DNA of 41,341 nucleotides from NCBI GenBank assembly GCA_030692685.1, contig JAUXZO010000174.1:1-41341 (forward strand). Reading direction: 5' to 3'. How positions within the stretch are numbered: the first letter of the stretch is position 1; each line of letters opens with the position of its first letter. Of this stretch, positions 31,288 through 41,341 are shown piece by piece. This stretch comes from Acidovorax sp. (lineage in GTDB: Bacteria; Pseudomonadota; Gammaproteobacteria; Burkholderiales; Burkholderiaceae_C). A program made the position numbers and the translations under genes. Under the pieces are notes generated by a model. It had not been told where the DNA came from, searched no databases, and saw nothing but the letters and a program-made list of their open reading frames with translations.

Positions 31288-31935
31288 TCAGTTCTTGCGG
31301 GTACCGACCACTTCCACTTCCACGCGGCGGTTCTTGGCGCGACCTTCGCGGGTGGCGTTGTCGGCCACTGGCTGGGTCAGGCCCTTGCCTTCGGTGTAGA
31401 TGCGGTTGCTTTCAATGCCCTTGCTCACCAGATAGGCCTTGACGGCTTCTGCGCGGCGGTTGGACAGAGCCTGGTTGTAACCAGCGGCACCGGTGGAGTC
31501 GGTGTGACCCACGGCGATCACCACTTCCAGGGCGATACCGGAAACCTTGCCAGCCAGATCGTCCAGCTTGGCCTTGCCTTCAGGCTTGAGCACGGCCTTG
31601 TCAAAGTCGAAGAATGCGTCAGCGGCGTAGGTCACTTTGGAGGCGACAGGGGCAGGAGCTGGTGCAGGAGCAGGTGCGGGTGCAGGAGCAGCGGCGGGTG
31701 CCGGTGCGGGAGCGGGTGCAGGAGCAGGAGCAGCCACAGGAACGATCGCGCCGTCACAGCCTTGAGCAGCAGTGGCAGGCGTCCAGCTGGCATCACGCCA
31801 GCAAAGTTCGTTGGTGCCATTTTTCCAGACCATTTCGCTGGTGCCATTGCGCCAGTTGTCGATGGTTTGGGCGCCGGCGGCGGTTGCCATGGCGGCGGTT
31901 GCAAACAGCATTGCCACTTTGTTGAGTTTTTTCAT
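31288..31935 (-). CDS. ompA: OmpA-family outer-membrane/peptidoglycan-binding protein
   Basis: This 215-residue protein has a Sec signal peptide (first 22 residues, cleaved after AGA), a short 45-residue N-terminal part with repeated WRNGTSEMVWKNGTNELCWRD motifs (in parts), an Ala-Pro repeat linker (about residues 68-97) and a C-terminal OmpA peptidoglycan-binding domain (FFDFDKAVLKPEGKAKLDDL, VVIAVGHTDSTG, NQALSNRRAEAVKAYL, and NRRVEVEV). It lacks a full eight-strand beta-barrel, so it is the short barrel-less form found in Comamonadaceae. It is divergent from gyrA across 261 bases; that gap also holds a small TAGTG/CACTA dyad at 31988-32002. Confidence 0.9.
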   Translation of the reverse strand: MKKLNKVAMLFATAAMATAAGAQTIDNWRNGTSEMVWKNGTNELCWRDASWTPATAAQGCDGAIVPVAAPAPAPAPAPAPAAAPAPAPAPAPAPAPVASKVTYAADAFFDFDKAVLKPEGKAKLDDLAGKVSGIALEVVIAVGHTDSTGAAGYNQALSNRRAEAVKAYLVSKGIESNRIYTEGKGLTQPVADNATREGRAKNRRVEVEVVGTRKN

Positions 31936-32196
31936 GGTTTTCCTCTATATAAGCCGCAGACAGACTGCGTAACAAGAACGACGCTTGTAGTGACCACCAC
32001 TAAAAACGTTGGAATTTATTGTGCCACAAGCCCGGATGCACCAACCGGGACGCCCCGTGTGGCTCTGTAGGACGAACACCCGCCTTGCGTCATTCGTTGT
32101 CCATACACAACAAAATGTCACGTCAGGCGTGCACAGAGGTGCACCTTAAAATCATGAGTTGCCCTTCGGCCCTCCACCGCACTCAAGCCACCGCAC

Positions 32197-34845
32197 ATGA
32201 CACAGTTCGCCAAAGAGACATTGCCCATCAGTCTTGAAGAGGAGATGCGGCGCAGTTACCTCGACTACGCGATGAGTGTGATTGTGGGCCGTGCATTGCC
32301 CGATGCGCGCGACGGTCTGAAGCCAGTGCACCGGCGCGTCCTCTTTGCCATGCACGAGCTCAACAACGACTGGAACCGACCCTACAAGAAGTCGGCCCGT
32401 ATTGTGGGCGACGTCATTGGTAAATACCACCCGCACGGCGACAGTGCGGTGTACGACACCATCGTGCGCATGGCGCAGGATTTTTCTCTGCGTCACATGT
32501 TGGTGGACGGCCAAGGGAACTTCGGCTCGGTCGATGGCGACAACGCGGCTGCCATGCGCTACACCGAGATTCGCCTGTCGAAGATATCGCACGAGATGCT
32601 GGCCGACATCGACAAGGAAACGGTCAACTTCGGCCCCAACTACGACGGTTCGGAAAAAGAGCCGCTCGTGCTGCCTTCACGTTTGCCCAATCTGCTGGTG
32701 AACGGCTCAGCGGGTATCGCGGTGGGCATGGCCACCAATATTCCGCCGCACAACCTCAACGAAGTGGTGGATGCGTGCCTGCATCTCCTGAAGAACCCGC
32801 AGGCGTCCATCGACGAGCTGATGGAAATCATTCCAGCGCCCGATTTCCCCACTGCAGGCATCATTTACGGCATCAATGGCGTGAAGGACGGTTACCGCAC
32901 CGGGCGCGGCCGCGTCGTGATGCGGGCAAAGTGCCACTTCGAGGACATCGATCGTGGTCAACGTCAGGCGATCATCGTTGACGAGCTGCCCTACCAAGTC
33001 AACAAGAAGACGCTGCAGGAACGCATCGCCGAGCTGGTGCACGAGAAAAAGATCGAGGGCATCAGCCACATTCAGGACGAGTCCGACAAATCGGGCATGC
33101 GCCTGGTGATCGAGCTCAAGCGCGGTGAAGTGCCTGAAGTGGTGCTCAACAACCTGTATAAGCAAACGCAGCTGCAGGACACCTTCGGGATCAACATGGT
33201 GGCGCTGGTCGATGGCCAGCCTCGGCTGTGCAACCTGAAGGACCTGATCCAGGTCTTTCTGGAGCACCGCCGCGAAGTCGTCACGCGCCGCACGGTGTTC
33301 AACCTGCGCAAGGCGCGCGAACGCGGCCACGTGCTCGAAGGCCTGGCGGTGGCGCTGGCCAACATCGACGACTTCATTCGCATCATCCGCGAGTCGCCCA
33401 CGCCGCCGGTGGCCAAGGCCGAGTTGATGGCGCGACCCTGGGACAGCCAGCTTGTGCGCGAAATGCTCACCCGCACGCGCGCCGATGGGGGCGTCATCAA
33501 CGCCGACGACTACCGTCCTGAAGGCCTTGAGCGGCAATTCGGCATGGGTGGCGATGGGCTGTACCGCCTCTCCGAAACCCAGGCGCAAGAAATATTGCAG
33601 ATGCGCTTGCAGCGCCTTACTGGCCTGGAGCAGGACAAGATCGTGGCCGAGTACAAGGAAGTCATGGGCGAGATCGACGATCTGCTCGACATCCTGTCCA
33701 AACCTGAGCGCGTCTCCACCATCATCGGAGACGAACTCACCGTGGTGAAGCAGGAGTTCGGCCAGACCAAGCTGGGCGCTCGTCGCAGCGAGATCGAGCA
33801 CAACGCACAGGATCTGGCCACAGAGGACCTGATCACGCCAACCGACATGGTCGTCACGCTCAGCCACAGCGGCTACATCAAGAGCCAGCCGCTTTCGGAA
33901 TACCGCGCACAGAAGCGTGGCGGGCGTGGCAAGCAGGCCACGGCGACCAAGGAAGACGACTGGATCGACCAGCTCTTCATCGGCAACACACACGACTACA
34001 TCCTGTGCTTCTCCAACCGGGGTCGGCTGTACTGGCTGAAGGTGTGGGAAGTGCCGGCGGGTTCGCGCGGATCGCGTGGTCGCCCCATCGTCAACATGTT
34101 CCCCCTGCAGGAGGGCGAGAAGATCAATGTGGTGCTGCCGCTCACGGGCGAGATGCGCAGCTTCCCATCGGACCACTATGTGTTCATGGCCACGTCCATG
34201 GGTACGGTGAAGAAGACCGCGCTCGACGAATTCAGCAACCCGCGCAAGGCCGGCATCATCGCCGTGGACCTTGATGAAGGTGATTTCCTGATCGGCGCGG
34301 CGCTCACCGATGGCCAGCACGATGTGATGTTGTTCAGCGACGGGGGCAAGGCGGTCCGTTTCGACGAAAACGACGTTCGTCCCATGGGCCGCAACGCACG
34401 TGGCGTTCGTGGCATGTTGATCGAGGACACGCAGAGCGTGATCGCCATGCTGGTGGCCGAGGACGAGCAGCAAAGCGTGCTCACCGCCACCGTCAATGGT
34501 TATGGGAAGCGCACCCCGATCACCGAATACACCCGCCATGGTCGAGGCACCAAGGGCATGATCGCGATTCAGCAAAGCGAGCGAAACGGCAAGGTGGTGG
34601 CCGCCACTCTGGTGCACACCGATGACGAGATCATGCTCATCACCGACAAAGGTGTGCTGGTGCGCACGCGCGTCTCAGAGATTCGGGAGATGGGCCGGGC
34701 GACGCAGGGCGTGACGCTCATCGCGCTGGACGACGGCTCTGAACTCTCGGGTCTGCAGCGCATTGTGGAGAACGACGCCAACGTGCCAGACGCGCCGGAC
34801 GTGGCAGATGCCGGCGAGCTGGACGAGCCAGGCAGCGAGCCGTGA
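32197..34845 (+). CDS. gyrA: DNA gyrase subunit A
   Basis: This 882-residue protein matches GyrA. The N-terminus [26 protein letters not shown] (in parts), the active-site Tyr in [14 protein letters not shown], and the C-terminal pinwheel with a GyrA-box variant QKRGGRGK are present. The quinolone-resistance region reads [15 protein letters not shown], with Ser and Asp at the E. coli 83 and 87 positions, the wild-type state. It introduces negative supercoils with GyrB. The ribosome site is weak. Its stop overlaps the serC start. Confidence 0.97.
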   Translation: MTQFAKETLPISLEEEMRRSYLDYAMSVIVGRALPDARDGLKPVHRRVLFAMHELNNDWNRPYKKSARIVGDVIGKYHPHGDSAVYDTIVRMAQDFSLRHMLVDGQGNFGSVDGDNAAAMRYTEIRLSKISHEMLADIDKETVNFGPNYDGSEKEPLVLPSRLPNLLVNGSAGIAVGMATNIPPHNLNEVVDACLHLLKNPQASIDELMEIIPAPDFPTAGIIYGINGVKDGYRTGRGRVVMRAKCHFEDIDRGQRQAIIVDELPYQVNKKTLQERIAELVHEKKIEGISHIQDESDKSGMRLVIELKRGEVPEVVLNNLYKQTQLQDTFGINMVALVDGQPRLCNLKDLIQVFLEHRREVVTRRTVFNLRKARERGHVLEGLAVALANIDDFIRIIRESPTPPVAKAELMARPWDSQLVREMLTRTRADGGVINADDYRPEGLERQFGMGGDGLYRLSETQAQEILQMRLQRLTGLEQDKIVAEYKEVMGEIDDLLDILSKPERVSTIIGDELTVVKQEFGQTKLGARRSEIEHNAQDLATEDLITPTDMVVTLSHSGYIKSQPLSEYRAQKRGGRGKQATATKEDDWIDQLFIGNTHDYILCFSNRGRLYWLKVWEVPAGSRGSRGRPIVNMFPLQEGEKINVVLPLTGEMRSFPSDHYVFMATSMGTVKKTALDEFSNPRKAGIIAVDLDEGDFLIGAALTDGQHDVMLFSDGGKAVRFDENDVRPMGRNARGVRGMLIEDTQSVIAMLVAEDEQQSVLTATVNGYGKRTPITEYTRHGRGTKGMIAIQQSERNGKVVAATLVHTDDEIMLITDKGVLVRTRVSEIREMGRATQGVTLIALDDGSELSGLQRIVENDANVPDAPDVADAGELDEPGSEP

Positions 34846-35951
34846 CGCCACGGCCGTACAACTTCTCAGCCGGGCCGGCGGCCATGCCAGCGGAAGTGTT
34901 GCAACATGCCGCCAGCGAGATGCTGGACTGGCAAGGCAGCGGCATGAGCGTGATGGAGATGAGCCACCGTGGGCAGGAATTCGGGAGGATTCTCGAAGCC
35001 GCTGAAGCAGACCTGCGCGATCTGCTTGCGGTGCCGGCGAACTTCCGGATCCTGTTCATGCAGGGTGGCGGGCTGGCCGAGAACGCCATCGTGCCCATGA
35101 ACCTCTCGCGCGGCAAAGCGGTGGACTTCGTGGTCACTGGAAGCTGGAGCCAGAAGTCGCTGAAGGAAGCGCGGCGGTACGCCCGACCGCACCTGGCGGC
35201 CAGCAACGAAGCCGATGGACACACCAGCCTGCCCGACCCGGCCAGCTGGCAGCTCAGCAAGGGCGCCAGCTACGTGCACCTGTGCAGCAACGAAACCATC
35301 AACGGCATCGAAGTGCACGAGCTGCCCGACCTCGATGCGCTCGGTTCCGACGCACCTTTGGTGATCGATTTTTCTTCTCATGTCGCATCTCGCCCGGTCG
35401 ATTGGGCGCGCGTGGGTCTGGCGTTTGGCGGCGCCCAGAAGAACCTCGGGCCCGCGGGTCTCACGCTGGTGGTGGTGCGGGAGGACCTGATGGGTCATGC
35501 ACTGGACATCTGCCCGACCGCTTTCGACTACAAGACCGTGGCCGACAACCGGTCGATGTACAACACGCCGCCCACGTTCGCCATCTACATGGCCGGCCTC
35601 ACCTTTCAGTGGCTCAAGCGCCAGACCGAGGGCGAAAAGAAGGGCGTGGCGGCCATGGAAGCGCGCAACATCGCCAAGGCTGCCCTGCTCTACGACACCA
35701 TCGACGAATCGCCGTTCTACGAGAACAAGGTCGCGCGCAACTGCCGCTCGCGCATGAACGTGCCTTTCTTCCTGCGCGACGAGTCGCGCAATGAAGCATT
35801 TCTCTCGGGTGCCAAGGCCGCTGGACTCCTGCAGCTCAAGGGTCACAAGTCGGTCGGAGGTATGCGTGCGAGTCTCTACAACGCAATGCCACTGGAAGGT
35901 GTGCAGGCCCTGGTGAGCTACATGCGGCAGTTTGAAAAGACACAGGCCTGA
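34842..35951 (+). CDS. serC: phosphoserine aminotransferase
   Basis: This 369-residue PLP enzyme matches Ser[30 protein letters not shown], and the PLP lysine K200 in [15 protein letters not shown]. It converts 3-phosphohydroxypyruvate to phosphoserine in serine synthesis and also acts in pyridoxal phosphate synthesis. The start is a GTG overlapping the gyrA stop (GTGA). The gene order gyrA-serC-pheA-tyrA-aroA is conserved in this family of bacteria. Confidence 0.95.
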   Translation: MTPRPYNFSAGPAAMPAEVLQHAASEMLDWQGSGMSVMEMSHRGQEFGRILEAAEADLRDLLAVPANFRILFMQGGGLAENAIVPMNLSRGKAVDFVVTGSWSQKSLKEARRYARPHLAASNEADGHTSLPDPASWQLSKGASYVHLCSNETINGIEVHELPDLDALGSDAPLVIDFSSHVASRPVDWARVGLAFGGAQKNLGPAGLTLVVVREDLMGHALDICPTAFDYKTVADNRSMYNTPPTFAIYMAGLTFQWLKRQTEGEKKGVAAMEARNIAKAALLYDTIDESPFYENKVARNCRSRMNVPFFLRDESRNEAFLSGAKAAGLLQLKGHKSVGGMRASLYNAMPLEGVQALVSYMRQFEKTQA

Positions 35952-35956
35952 ACACG

Positions 35957-37054
35957 ATGACCCAACCCACACAGTCCAATGCCCTGGCAGGCCTTCGCGT
36001 GCAGATCGATGCGCTTGATCAGCAACTGCTCAGCCTGCTCAACCAGCGCGCGCGCGTGGCCGAGCAGGTCGGTGACATCAAGCGCCAGGAGGGCTCGCCC
36101 TTCTTTCGCCCCGACCGCGTGGCCCAGGTCATCGAAAAGATTCAGGGCGCCAACCAGGGCCCACTGCTCAACCAGCACGTGGCCTCCATCTGGCGCGAGA
36201 TCATGTCGGCCTGCCTCGCTCTGGAAGCGCCGCAACGCGTGGCCGTTCTGGGCCCGCAAGGCACCTTCTGCGAGCAGGCTGCGATTGAATTCTTCGGTAG
36301 CGCCGCCAACCTGATCTACTGCGCCAACTTTGACGAGGTGTTCCATGCCACGGCGGCGGGCACAGCGCAGTTCGGTGTGGTGGGCATGGAAAACTCCACC
36401 GAAGGCGTGGTGGCGAGGTCGCTCGATCTGTTCCTGCGTTCGCCTGTGCATGTGGTGGGAGAAGTCAGCCTGCTGATTCGCCACAACCTGTTGCGCCAGG
36501 TGAACGAGCTTGACGGCATTGAAGTGGTGATGGCGCACCCGCAGGCGCTGGCTCAATGCCAGAACTGGCTCTCGCAGCACCTGCCCAACGCGGAGCGGCG
36601 CGCTGTGTCCAGCAATGCTGAAGGAGCTCGCCTCGCGGCCACCAACCCGAGCTGGGCGGGCCTGGCCAGCGAGCGCGCCGCCGCGCAGTTTGGCCTGCAC
36701 ATCGTGGCGCACGCGATCCAGGACGAAGCCTACAACCGCACGCGGTTCGCGGTGATCAGCCTGCCTCAGACACTGGCCATGCCACCAGCCTCCGGGCGCG
36801 ACTGCACCAGCCTGGTGGTATCGGTGCCCAACCGTCCTGGTGCCGTGCACGATCTTCTCGTGCCGCTGAAGAACAATGGCGTGTCCATGACGCGTTTCGA
36901 ATCTCGCCCGGCCAAGTCCGGGCAGTGGGAGTACTACTTCTACATCGATATCGCCGGCCACCCTTCTCAACCGCACGTGGCTGCCGCTCTACAAGAACTT
37001 CAGGGTCTGTGCGCTTTCTACAAGGTGCTGGGCGCATACCCGGTGAACGAATGA
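35957..37054 (+). CDS. pheA: chorismate mutase/prephenate dehydratase
   Basis: This 365-residue bifunctional protein has an N-terminal AroQ chorismate mutase (residues 10-95: RVQIDALDQQLLSLLNQRARVAEQVG in parts), a prephenate dehydratase domain starting VAVLGPQGTFCEQAA with NRTRFAVIS, and a C-terminal ACT regulatory domain with SLVVSVPNRPGAVHDLL and the ESRP phenylalanine-binding motif. It makes phenylpyruvate and is probably feedback-inhibited by phenylalanine. It starts five bases after serC. Confidence 0.95.
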   Translation: MTQPTQSNALAGLRVQIDALDQQLLSLLNQRARVAEQVGDIKRQEGSPFFRPDRVAQVIEKIQGANQGPLLNQHVASIWREIMSACLALEAPQRVAVLGPQGTFCEQAAIEFFGSAANLIYCANFDEVFHATAAGTAQFGVVGMENSTEGVVARSLDLFLRSPVHVVGEVSLLIRHNLLRQVNELDGIEVVMAHPQALAQCQNWLSQHLPNAERRAVSSNAEGARLAATNPSWAGLASERAAAQFGLHIVAHAIQDEAYNRTRFAVISLPQTLAMPPASGRDCTSLVVSVPNRPGAVHDLLVPLKNNGVSMTRFESRPAKSGQWEYYFYIDIAGHPSQPHVAAALQELQGLCAFYKVLGAYPVNE

Positions 37055-37932
37055 TGTTTGAACAACTGGGATTGATCGGCTGCGGCATGATGGGCGGCTC
37101 CTTCGCGCTGGCCCTCAAGCGTGCAGGCCTCGTGAAACGCGTGGTGGGCTACAGCAAGTCACCGTCCACCACGGAGCGCGCGCGCCAGCTTGGTGTGATC
37201 GACGTCGAAGCGCCGTCTGCGCTGCTCGCCGTCTCGGGGGCAGACCTGGTGCTTCTCGCGGTGCCGGTGTCGGCCACAGAAGCCACCTTCAAGGCCATTC
37301 GCCACCTGGTTCGCGGTGAAGTCCTGATCATGGACGTGGGTTCGACCAAGCGAGAGGTGATCGATGCTGCACGCCGCGTGTTGAAAGACCAGGTTGGCGT
37401 CTTCGTGCCGACGCACCCGATTGCCGGCAAGGAAGTGGCGGGCGTGGAACACGCCGACGCCGACCTGTATCACGGCCGCCAGGTGATCCTCACGCCGATC
37501 GAGCGCACCTTGCCCGCGCAACTGGAAAAAGCCCAGCAGCTCTGGACTGCCCTGGGCTGCCAGGTCAAGCAAATGACGCCTGAAGCGCACGACGCGGCCT
37601 ATGCCGCCGTGAGCCACTTGCCGCACCTGGTGGCATTCGCACTGATGAACGCCATCCAGGGGCAAGCCTCGGGCCACGATTTCCTGACCCTGGCGGGTCC
37701 GGGATTCCGCGATTTCACGCGCATCGCTGCCAGCGACCCCGCCGTGTGGCGCGACATCCTCATGTCCAACCGAGAAGAACTGCTGGCGCAGTCGCGCCAT
37801 TTCCAGCGTGCGCTGCATGCGCTGGAGACCGCCATCAACGCCGACAACCCCGACGCCCTTGAGTCCCTGATCGAACAAGCCAGTGGCGCCCGCGCGCGCT
37901 GGCGCATGACCGCCATCAAACCTCGAAGCTGA
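37051..37932 (+). CDS. tyrA: prephenate/arogenate dehydrogenase
   Basis: This 293-residue NAD(P)-dependent dehydrogenase begins [22 protein letters not shown], the Rossmann site, and has the TyrA signatures [24 protein letters not shown] and [13 protein letters not shown]. It is the single-domain form without a chorismate mutase, consistent with pheA carrying that activity. Two ATG codons (37051 and 37054) are possible; the first overlaps the pheA stop by four bases. The frame open from 36925 is only an upstream extension. Confidence 0.93.
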   Translation: MMFEQLGLIGCGMMGGSFALALKRAGLVKRVVGYSKSPSTTERARQLGVIDVEAPSALLAVSGADLVLLAVPVSATEATFKAIRHLVRGEVLIMDVGSTKREVIDAARRVLKDQVGVFVPTHPIAGKEVAGVEHADADLYHGRQVILTPIERTLPAQLEKAQQLWTALGCQVKQMTPEAHDAAYAAVSHLPHLVAFALMNAIQGQASGHDFLTLAGPGFRDFTRIAASDPAVWRDILMSNREELLAQSRHFQRALHALETAINADNPDALESLIEQASGARARWRMTAIKPRS

Positions 37933-37967
37933 GCGCCGCCTCTGGCGCCAGCCGCATCCCTTCGCGC

Positions 37968-40019
37968 ATGTATTCCATCGATCACCTCGACATCCCACCG
38001 CTTTGCTGCGCGGGTGGGCTCGTGCGCCTGCCAGGCTCCAAGAGCATTTCCAACCGCGTGCTGTTGCTTGCGGCGTTGAGCACGGGCCACACCGATGTGC
38101 TGGACCTGCTCGACTCCGACGACACCCGCGTGATGCTTGAGGCCCTGACGCAACTGGGCTGCCGCATCGAGCCGCAGCCAGGGGGTGCGCTGCGCGTGCA
38201 CGGACTTGGCGGCGAACTGCCGGTGCAAGCGTCGAGCTTGTTCCTCGGCAACGCCGGCACGGCCATGCGACCTCTCACGGCCTCGCTGGCCCTTCTGGCG
38301 GCACGCCATGGCGGCGCCTTTGAACTCAGCGGCATTGCCCGCATGCATGAACGTCCCATTGGCGATCTGGTTGATGCACTGCGCCAACTCGGCTGCCCGG
38401 TGCAATGCCTCGCGCACGAAGGCTACCCGCCCCTGCGGCTGGGGGATGGGAAAGTGCACGCCCTGAAACTCGACCAGGCCATCCGCGTGCGTGGCGATGT
38501 GTCCAGCCAGTTCCTCACGGCGCTTCTGCTCGCCCTGCCCCTGGTCGCGCAAGCGCAAGACGTGGTCATCGAGGTCGTGGGTGAACTCATCTCTCGCCCC
38601 TACATCGAGATCACCCTGAATCTGCTGGAACGTTTCGGCGTGACCGTGCAGCGCGAAGGTTGGGAACGTTTCACCATCCCGGCGGGAAGCCGCTACCAGT
38701 CGCCCGGACAGATCGCCGTGGAGGGCGATGCGTCGTCTGCCAGCTATTTCATCGCCCTGGGCGCGATCGCGCCCGCTTCGCCAGGCTCCAACGGCATCAC
38801 CATTGAGGGCGTCGGCCTGTCCTCCATCCAGGGCGACATCCGGTTTGTCGAAGCTGCCCGACTGATGGGCGCGGACATTTCGGGCGAAGCCAATCGCCTG
38901 CGCATCCGTCGTGGCGCCTGGCCCCTGAAGGCCATCGATCTGGACTGCAACCACATCCCCGACGCTGCCATGACGCTGGCCGTGATGGCGCTGTACGCCG
39001 AGGGGACCACGACGCTGCGCAACATCGCCAGCTGGCGCGTGAAAGAAACTGACCGCATCGCTGCCATGGCCACAGAGTGCCGCAAGCTGGGCGCCACGGT
39101 GGAAGAAGGCGCCGATTTCATCCGCATCACACCTCCGGCCAGCCAGGCGAAGTGGCGCACCCAGGCCATCCACACCTACGACGACCACCGCGTGGCCATG
39201 TGCTTCTCACTGGCCGCCTTCAACCCCGCTGAGCTGCCCATCCGCATTGAAGACCCCAAGTGCGTGGGCAAGACTTTCCCCGACTATTTCGAGAAGCTGT
39301 TCGAGGTTTGCCAGGCAGAACCACGGCACATCCCCGTGATCTGCGTGGATGGGCCTTCTGCGTCGGGCAAGGGCACGCTGTCAGCCGAAGTGGCTGACCG
39401 GCTGGGTTACCACCTGCTGGACTCCGGCGTCCTCTACAGATTGGTGGGCCTCGCTGCCGCCAAAGCCGGCTTATCCACCGCGGACGAAGACCTCAAGGAC
39501 GCCACACTGGCTCATCGTCTGGGCCAGCTGGCGGCTGGATTGAATGTGCGCTTTGAGAGCCAGCTCACCTTGCTGGACGGTCAGGATGTGACCGACGCCG
39601 TGCGCTCGGAAGCCGCCGGCATGGCCGCCTCGCGCGTTTCGGCGGTTCAGGCCGTGCGCGACGCCCTGCTGGGGCTGCAACACGGTTTCAGGCGCCTGCC
39701 CGGGCTGGTGGCCGACGGGCGCGACATGGGCACGGTGATTTTTCCGGACGCTTCGCTCAAAGTGTTTCTCACGGCTTCCGCCGAGCAGCGCGCCGAACGG
39801 CGTCATAAGCAGTTGATTTCAAAGGGAAATGCTGCTAATATCGCCAGTCTTTTGGCTGACCTCAAGGCGCGCGATCAACGGGATGCTTCCCGACTGCACG
39901 CACCCCTGAAGCCCGCTGAAGATGCCTTGCAGCTGGACAACTCCGGGCTGGACATCGAGCAATCGGTCCAGCAGGTGCTGGATTGGTGGCAAGACAGGAC
40001 GGTGTTTTCAGATCCCTGA
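37968..40019 (+). CDS. aroA-cmk: EPSP synthase / cytidylate kinase fusion
   Basis: This 683-residue protein is a natural fusion. Residues 1-450 are 3-phosphoshikimate 1-carboxyvinyltransferase (AroA): [32 protein letters not shown] (the class I, glyphosate-sensitive pattern), [11 protein letters not shown], and WRVKETDRI. From residue 457 it is cytidylate kinase: [15 protein letters not shown]-loop, [29 protein letters not shown], and [13 protein letters not shown]. The fusion is known in Comamonadaceae and joins shikimate and pyrimidine nucleotide pathways in one chain. Both active sites look intact. Confidence 0.95.
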   Translation: MYSIDHLDIPPLCCAGGLVRLPGSKSISNRVLLLAALSTGHTDVLDLLDSDDTRVMLEALTQLGCRIEPQPGGALRVHGLGGELPVQASSLFLGNAGTAMRPLTASLALLAARHGGAFELSGIARMHERPIGDLVDALRQLGCPVQCLAHEGYPPLRLGDGKVHALKLDQAIRVRGDVSSQFLTALLLALPLVAQAQDVVIEVVGELISRPYIEITLNLLERFGVTVQREGWERFTIPAGSRYQSPGQIAVEGDASSASYFIALGAIAPASPGSNGITIEGVGLSSIQGDIRFVEAARLMGADISGEANRLRIRRGAWPLKAIDLDCNHIPDAAMTLAVMALYAEGTTTLRNIASWRVKETDRIAAMATECRKLGATVEEGADFIRITPPASQAKWRTQAIHTYDDHRVAMCFSLAAFNPAELPIRIEDPKCVGKTFPDYFEKLFEVCQAEPRHIPVICVDGPSASGKGTLSAEVADRLGYHLLDSGVLYRLVGLAAAKAGLSTADEDLKDATLAHRLGQLAAGLNVRFESQLTLLDGQDVTDAVRSEAAGMAASRVSAVQAVRDALLGLQHGFRRLPGLVADGRDMGTVIFPDASLKVFLTASAEQRAERRHKQLISKGNAANIASLLADLKARDQRDASRLHAPLKPAEDALQLDNSGLDIEQSVQQVLDWWQDRTVFSDP

Positions 40020-40115
40020 AGGCACTTGAAGAGATGGCCAATAAGGCCAATGGTCCAGACGGCACCGCCGGGCGTTCACTGCCCGCATGCCAGATGGTTG
40101 TTCAACTTAACCCCC

Positions 40116-40132
40116 GCGGCGTTTCACGCCGC
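40116..40132. repeat. small hairpin in the rpsA leader
   Basis: GCGGCGT and ACGCCGC form a perfect 7-bp stem with a TTC loop in the 198-base gap before rpsA. There is no T-run, so it is not an obvious terminator. It may belong to the mRNA leader through which ribosomal protein S1 often regulates itself (inference). Confidence 0.4.
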
Positions 40133-40217
40133 ATGTCAACACCACGCAAGCGCCGCATCCGTTCCAGCCGCATCCCTGTGGTTGTTGCACCGACGCCCAA
40201 TGGTTTTAGGAAATTCA

Positions 40218-41341
40218 ATGTCTGAATCTTTTGCCGCCCTGTTCGAAGAGTCCCTCAAACGCGCCGAAATGCGCTCGGGCGAAGTCATCACCGCTGAGGT
40301 CGTTCGCATCGAACACAGCCACGTGGTGGTCAACGCCGGTCTGAAGTCGGAAGCCTATGTGCCGCTGGCCGAATTCAAGAACGATCTGGGTGAACTCGAA
40401 GTGCAGGTGGGCGACTTCGTGGCGGTTGCCATCGACTCCGTTGAAAACGGCTTCGGCGACACGCTGCTCTCGCGCGACAAGGCCAAGCGCCTCGCTTCCT
40501 GGATGTCCCTGGAAAAGGCCCTCGAGTCCGGCGAATTCGTTACCGGCACCACCTCCAGCAAGGTCAAGGGCGGCCTCAAGGTCATGGTCAACGGCATCAG
40601 CGCCTTCCTGCCTGGCTCGCTGGTCGACAGCCGTCCCACCAAGGACCTCACGCCTTACGAAAACAAGACCCTGGAATTCAAGGTCATCAAGCTGGACCGC
40701 AAGCGCAACAACGTGGTGCTGAGCCGCCGCGCCGTGGTGGAAGCCTCCATGGGCGAAGAGCGCGCCAAGCTGATGGACACCCTGAAGGAAGGCGCCATCG
40801 TGCACGGTGTGGTCAAGAACATCACCGAATACGGTGCGTTCGTGGACCTCGGCGGCATCGACGGCCTGCTGCACATCACCGACATGGCATGGCGCCGTGT
40901 TCGCCACCCGAGCGAAGTGGTCACGGCTGGTCAGGAAATCACCGCCAAGATCCTCAAGTTCGACACCGAAAAACATCGCGTCTCGCTGGGCCTCAAGCAG
41001 ATGGGCGACGACCCGTGGATGGGCGTTTCGCGCCGCTACCCGCAAGGCACGCGCATGTTCGGCAAGATCACCAACATCGCCGACTACGGCGCGTTCGTGG
41101 AACTCGAGCCGGGCATCGAAGGCCTGGTGCACGTGTCTGAAATGGACTGGACCAACAAGAACGTGGCCCCGTCCAAGCTGGTGTCGCTGGGCGACGAAGT
41201 CGAAGTCATGGTTCTGGAAATCGACGAAGACAAGCGCCGCATCAGCCTGGGCATGAAGCAGTGCAAGGCCAACCCTTGGCAAGAGTTTGCGCAGAACACC
41301 AAGCGCGGCGACCGCGTCAAGGGCCCCATCAAGTCGATCAC
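40218..41341 (+). CDS. rpsA: 30S ribosomal protein S1 (partial, cut by window end)
   Basis: The frame opens at the ATG 40218 with a TAGGAAA site upstream and runs off the window after 374 codons. It begins [23 protein letters not shown] and shows at least three S1 RNA-binding repeats, the clearest being [32 protein letters not shown] and [33 protein letters not shown] (in parts). S1 helps the ribosome bind mRNA. It follows aroA-cmk, the usual cmk-rpsA pairing. Confidence 0.97.
   Translation, partial: MSESFAALFEESLKRAEMRSGEVITAEVVRIEHSHVVVNAGLKSEAYVPLAEFKNDLGELEVQVGDFVAVAIDSVENGFGDTLLSRDKAKRLASWMSLEKALESGEFVTGTTSSKVKGGLKVMVNGISAFLPGSLVDSRPTKDLTPYENKTLEFKVIKLDRKRNNVVLSRRAVVEASMGEERAKLMDTLKEGAIVHGVVKNITEYGAFVDLGGIDGLLHITDMAWRRVRHPSEVVTAGQEITAKILKFDTEKHRVSLGLKQMGDDPWMGVSRRYPQGTRMFGKITNIADYGAFVELEPGIEGLVHVSEMDWTNKNVAPSKLVSLGDEVEVMVLEIDEDKRRISLGMKQCKANPWQEFAQNTKRGDRVKGPIKSI

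Noticed and set aside
31504..32070. Long plus-strand ORF opposite ompA
   Set aside because: It mirrors the Ala-Pro repeat and high G+C of ompA; its composition is the complement of a real gene.
32197..32560. Quinolone-resistance mutation in gyrA
   Set aside because: The key Ser and Asp positions are wild type in the [10 protein letters not shown] motif.
32707..34617. 636-codon minus-strand ORF inside gyrA
   Set aside because: It is a G+C-driven antisense frame over gyrA, with His/Asp/Val-rich composition and no motifs.
1..41341. CRISPR array or tRNA genes other than the tmRNA
   Set aside because: I saw no regularly spaced direct repeats and no tRNA cloverleaf outside ssrA.

Overview
The window looks like a chromosome segment from a betaproteobacterium of the Burkholderiales, most likely the Comamonadaceae (Hydrogenophaga/Acidovorax-like). 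The evidence is the core block at its right end: gph-ubiG-ompA divergent from gyrA-serC-pheA-tyrA-aroA/cmk-rpsA, an aroA-cmk fusion, an OmpA-family protein with an Ala-Pro linker, and a tmRNA with tag peptide ANDERFALAA. Everything left of the tmRNA 3' end (about 1-29446) reads as accessory DNA.

Layout. (1) 1-2990: an IS66-family transposase gene abutting a small mercury operon (merR, merT, merP and a GDCCVxC small Cys-rich protein; no merA here). (2) 2990-3797: decayed or unrecognised DNA. (3) 3798-9418, minus strand: an acetoacetate-decarboxylase-like gene followed by a complete toluene-4-monooxygenase-like four-component diiron monooxygenase in the order alpha-gamma-effector-beta-reductase-Rieske, then a small ABM-fold monooxygenase. 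(4) 9419-9729: a divergent promoter region with a palindromic LysR-type box. (5) 9730-22831, plus strand: LamB/YcsF (PxpA-like), a GST-like protein, an NTF2-like protein, a biotin carboxyl carrier protein, biotin carboxylase, a PxpB-like protein whose 3' end is fused to a truncated sugar-type ABC ATPase, the ABC permease, a GabD-like succinate-semialdehyde dehydrogenase, a beta-carbonic anhydrase, a LysR regulator, and bioA-bioD-bioF-bioB. (6) 23083-29446, minus strand, locally AT-rich: a mobile-element core with DUF3987 protein, HUH/YagK-YfjJ replication-type protein, AlpA-like regulator, an unknown protein, a frameshifted integrase remnant and an intact P4-type tyrosine integrase next to the tmRNA. 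(7) 29447-41341: conserved housekeeping genes.

How it may work together. The two divergent operons look like one catabolic island. A diiron monooxygenase would hydroxylate a small substrate, a biotin-dependent carboxylase/oxoprolinase-type module would open an amide or lactam, and GabD would oxidise a succinate-semialdehyde-like product to succinate. Carbonic anhydrase would supply bicarbonate and bioADFB would supply biotin to the carboxylase. That pairing of a catabolic biotin enzyme with its own cofactor and co-substrate supply is the most interesting feature. The substrate is not determined by the sequence; a nitrogen heterocycle or lactam is my inference. One caveat is a clear chimeric junction near 13.9 kb that removes PxpC, the ABC substrate-binding protein and most of the ABC ATPase, so the module as seen here may be damaged. 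All calls were made by reading sequence and translations, with no database search.
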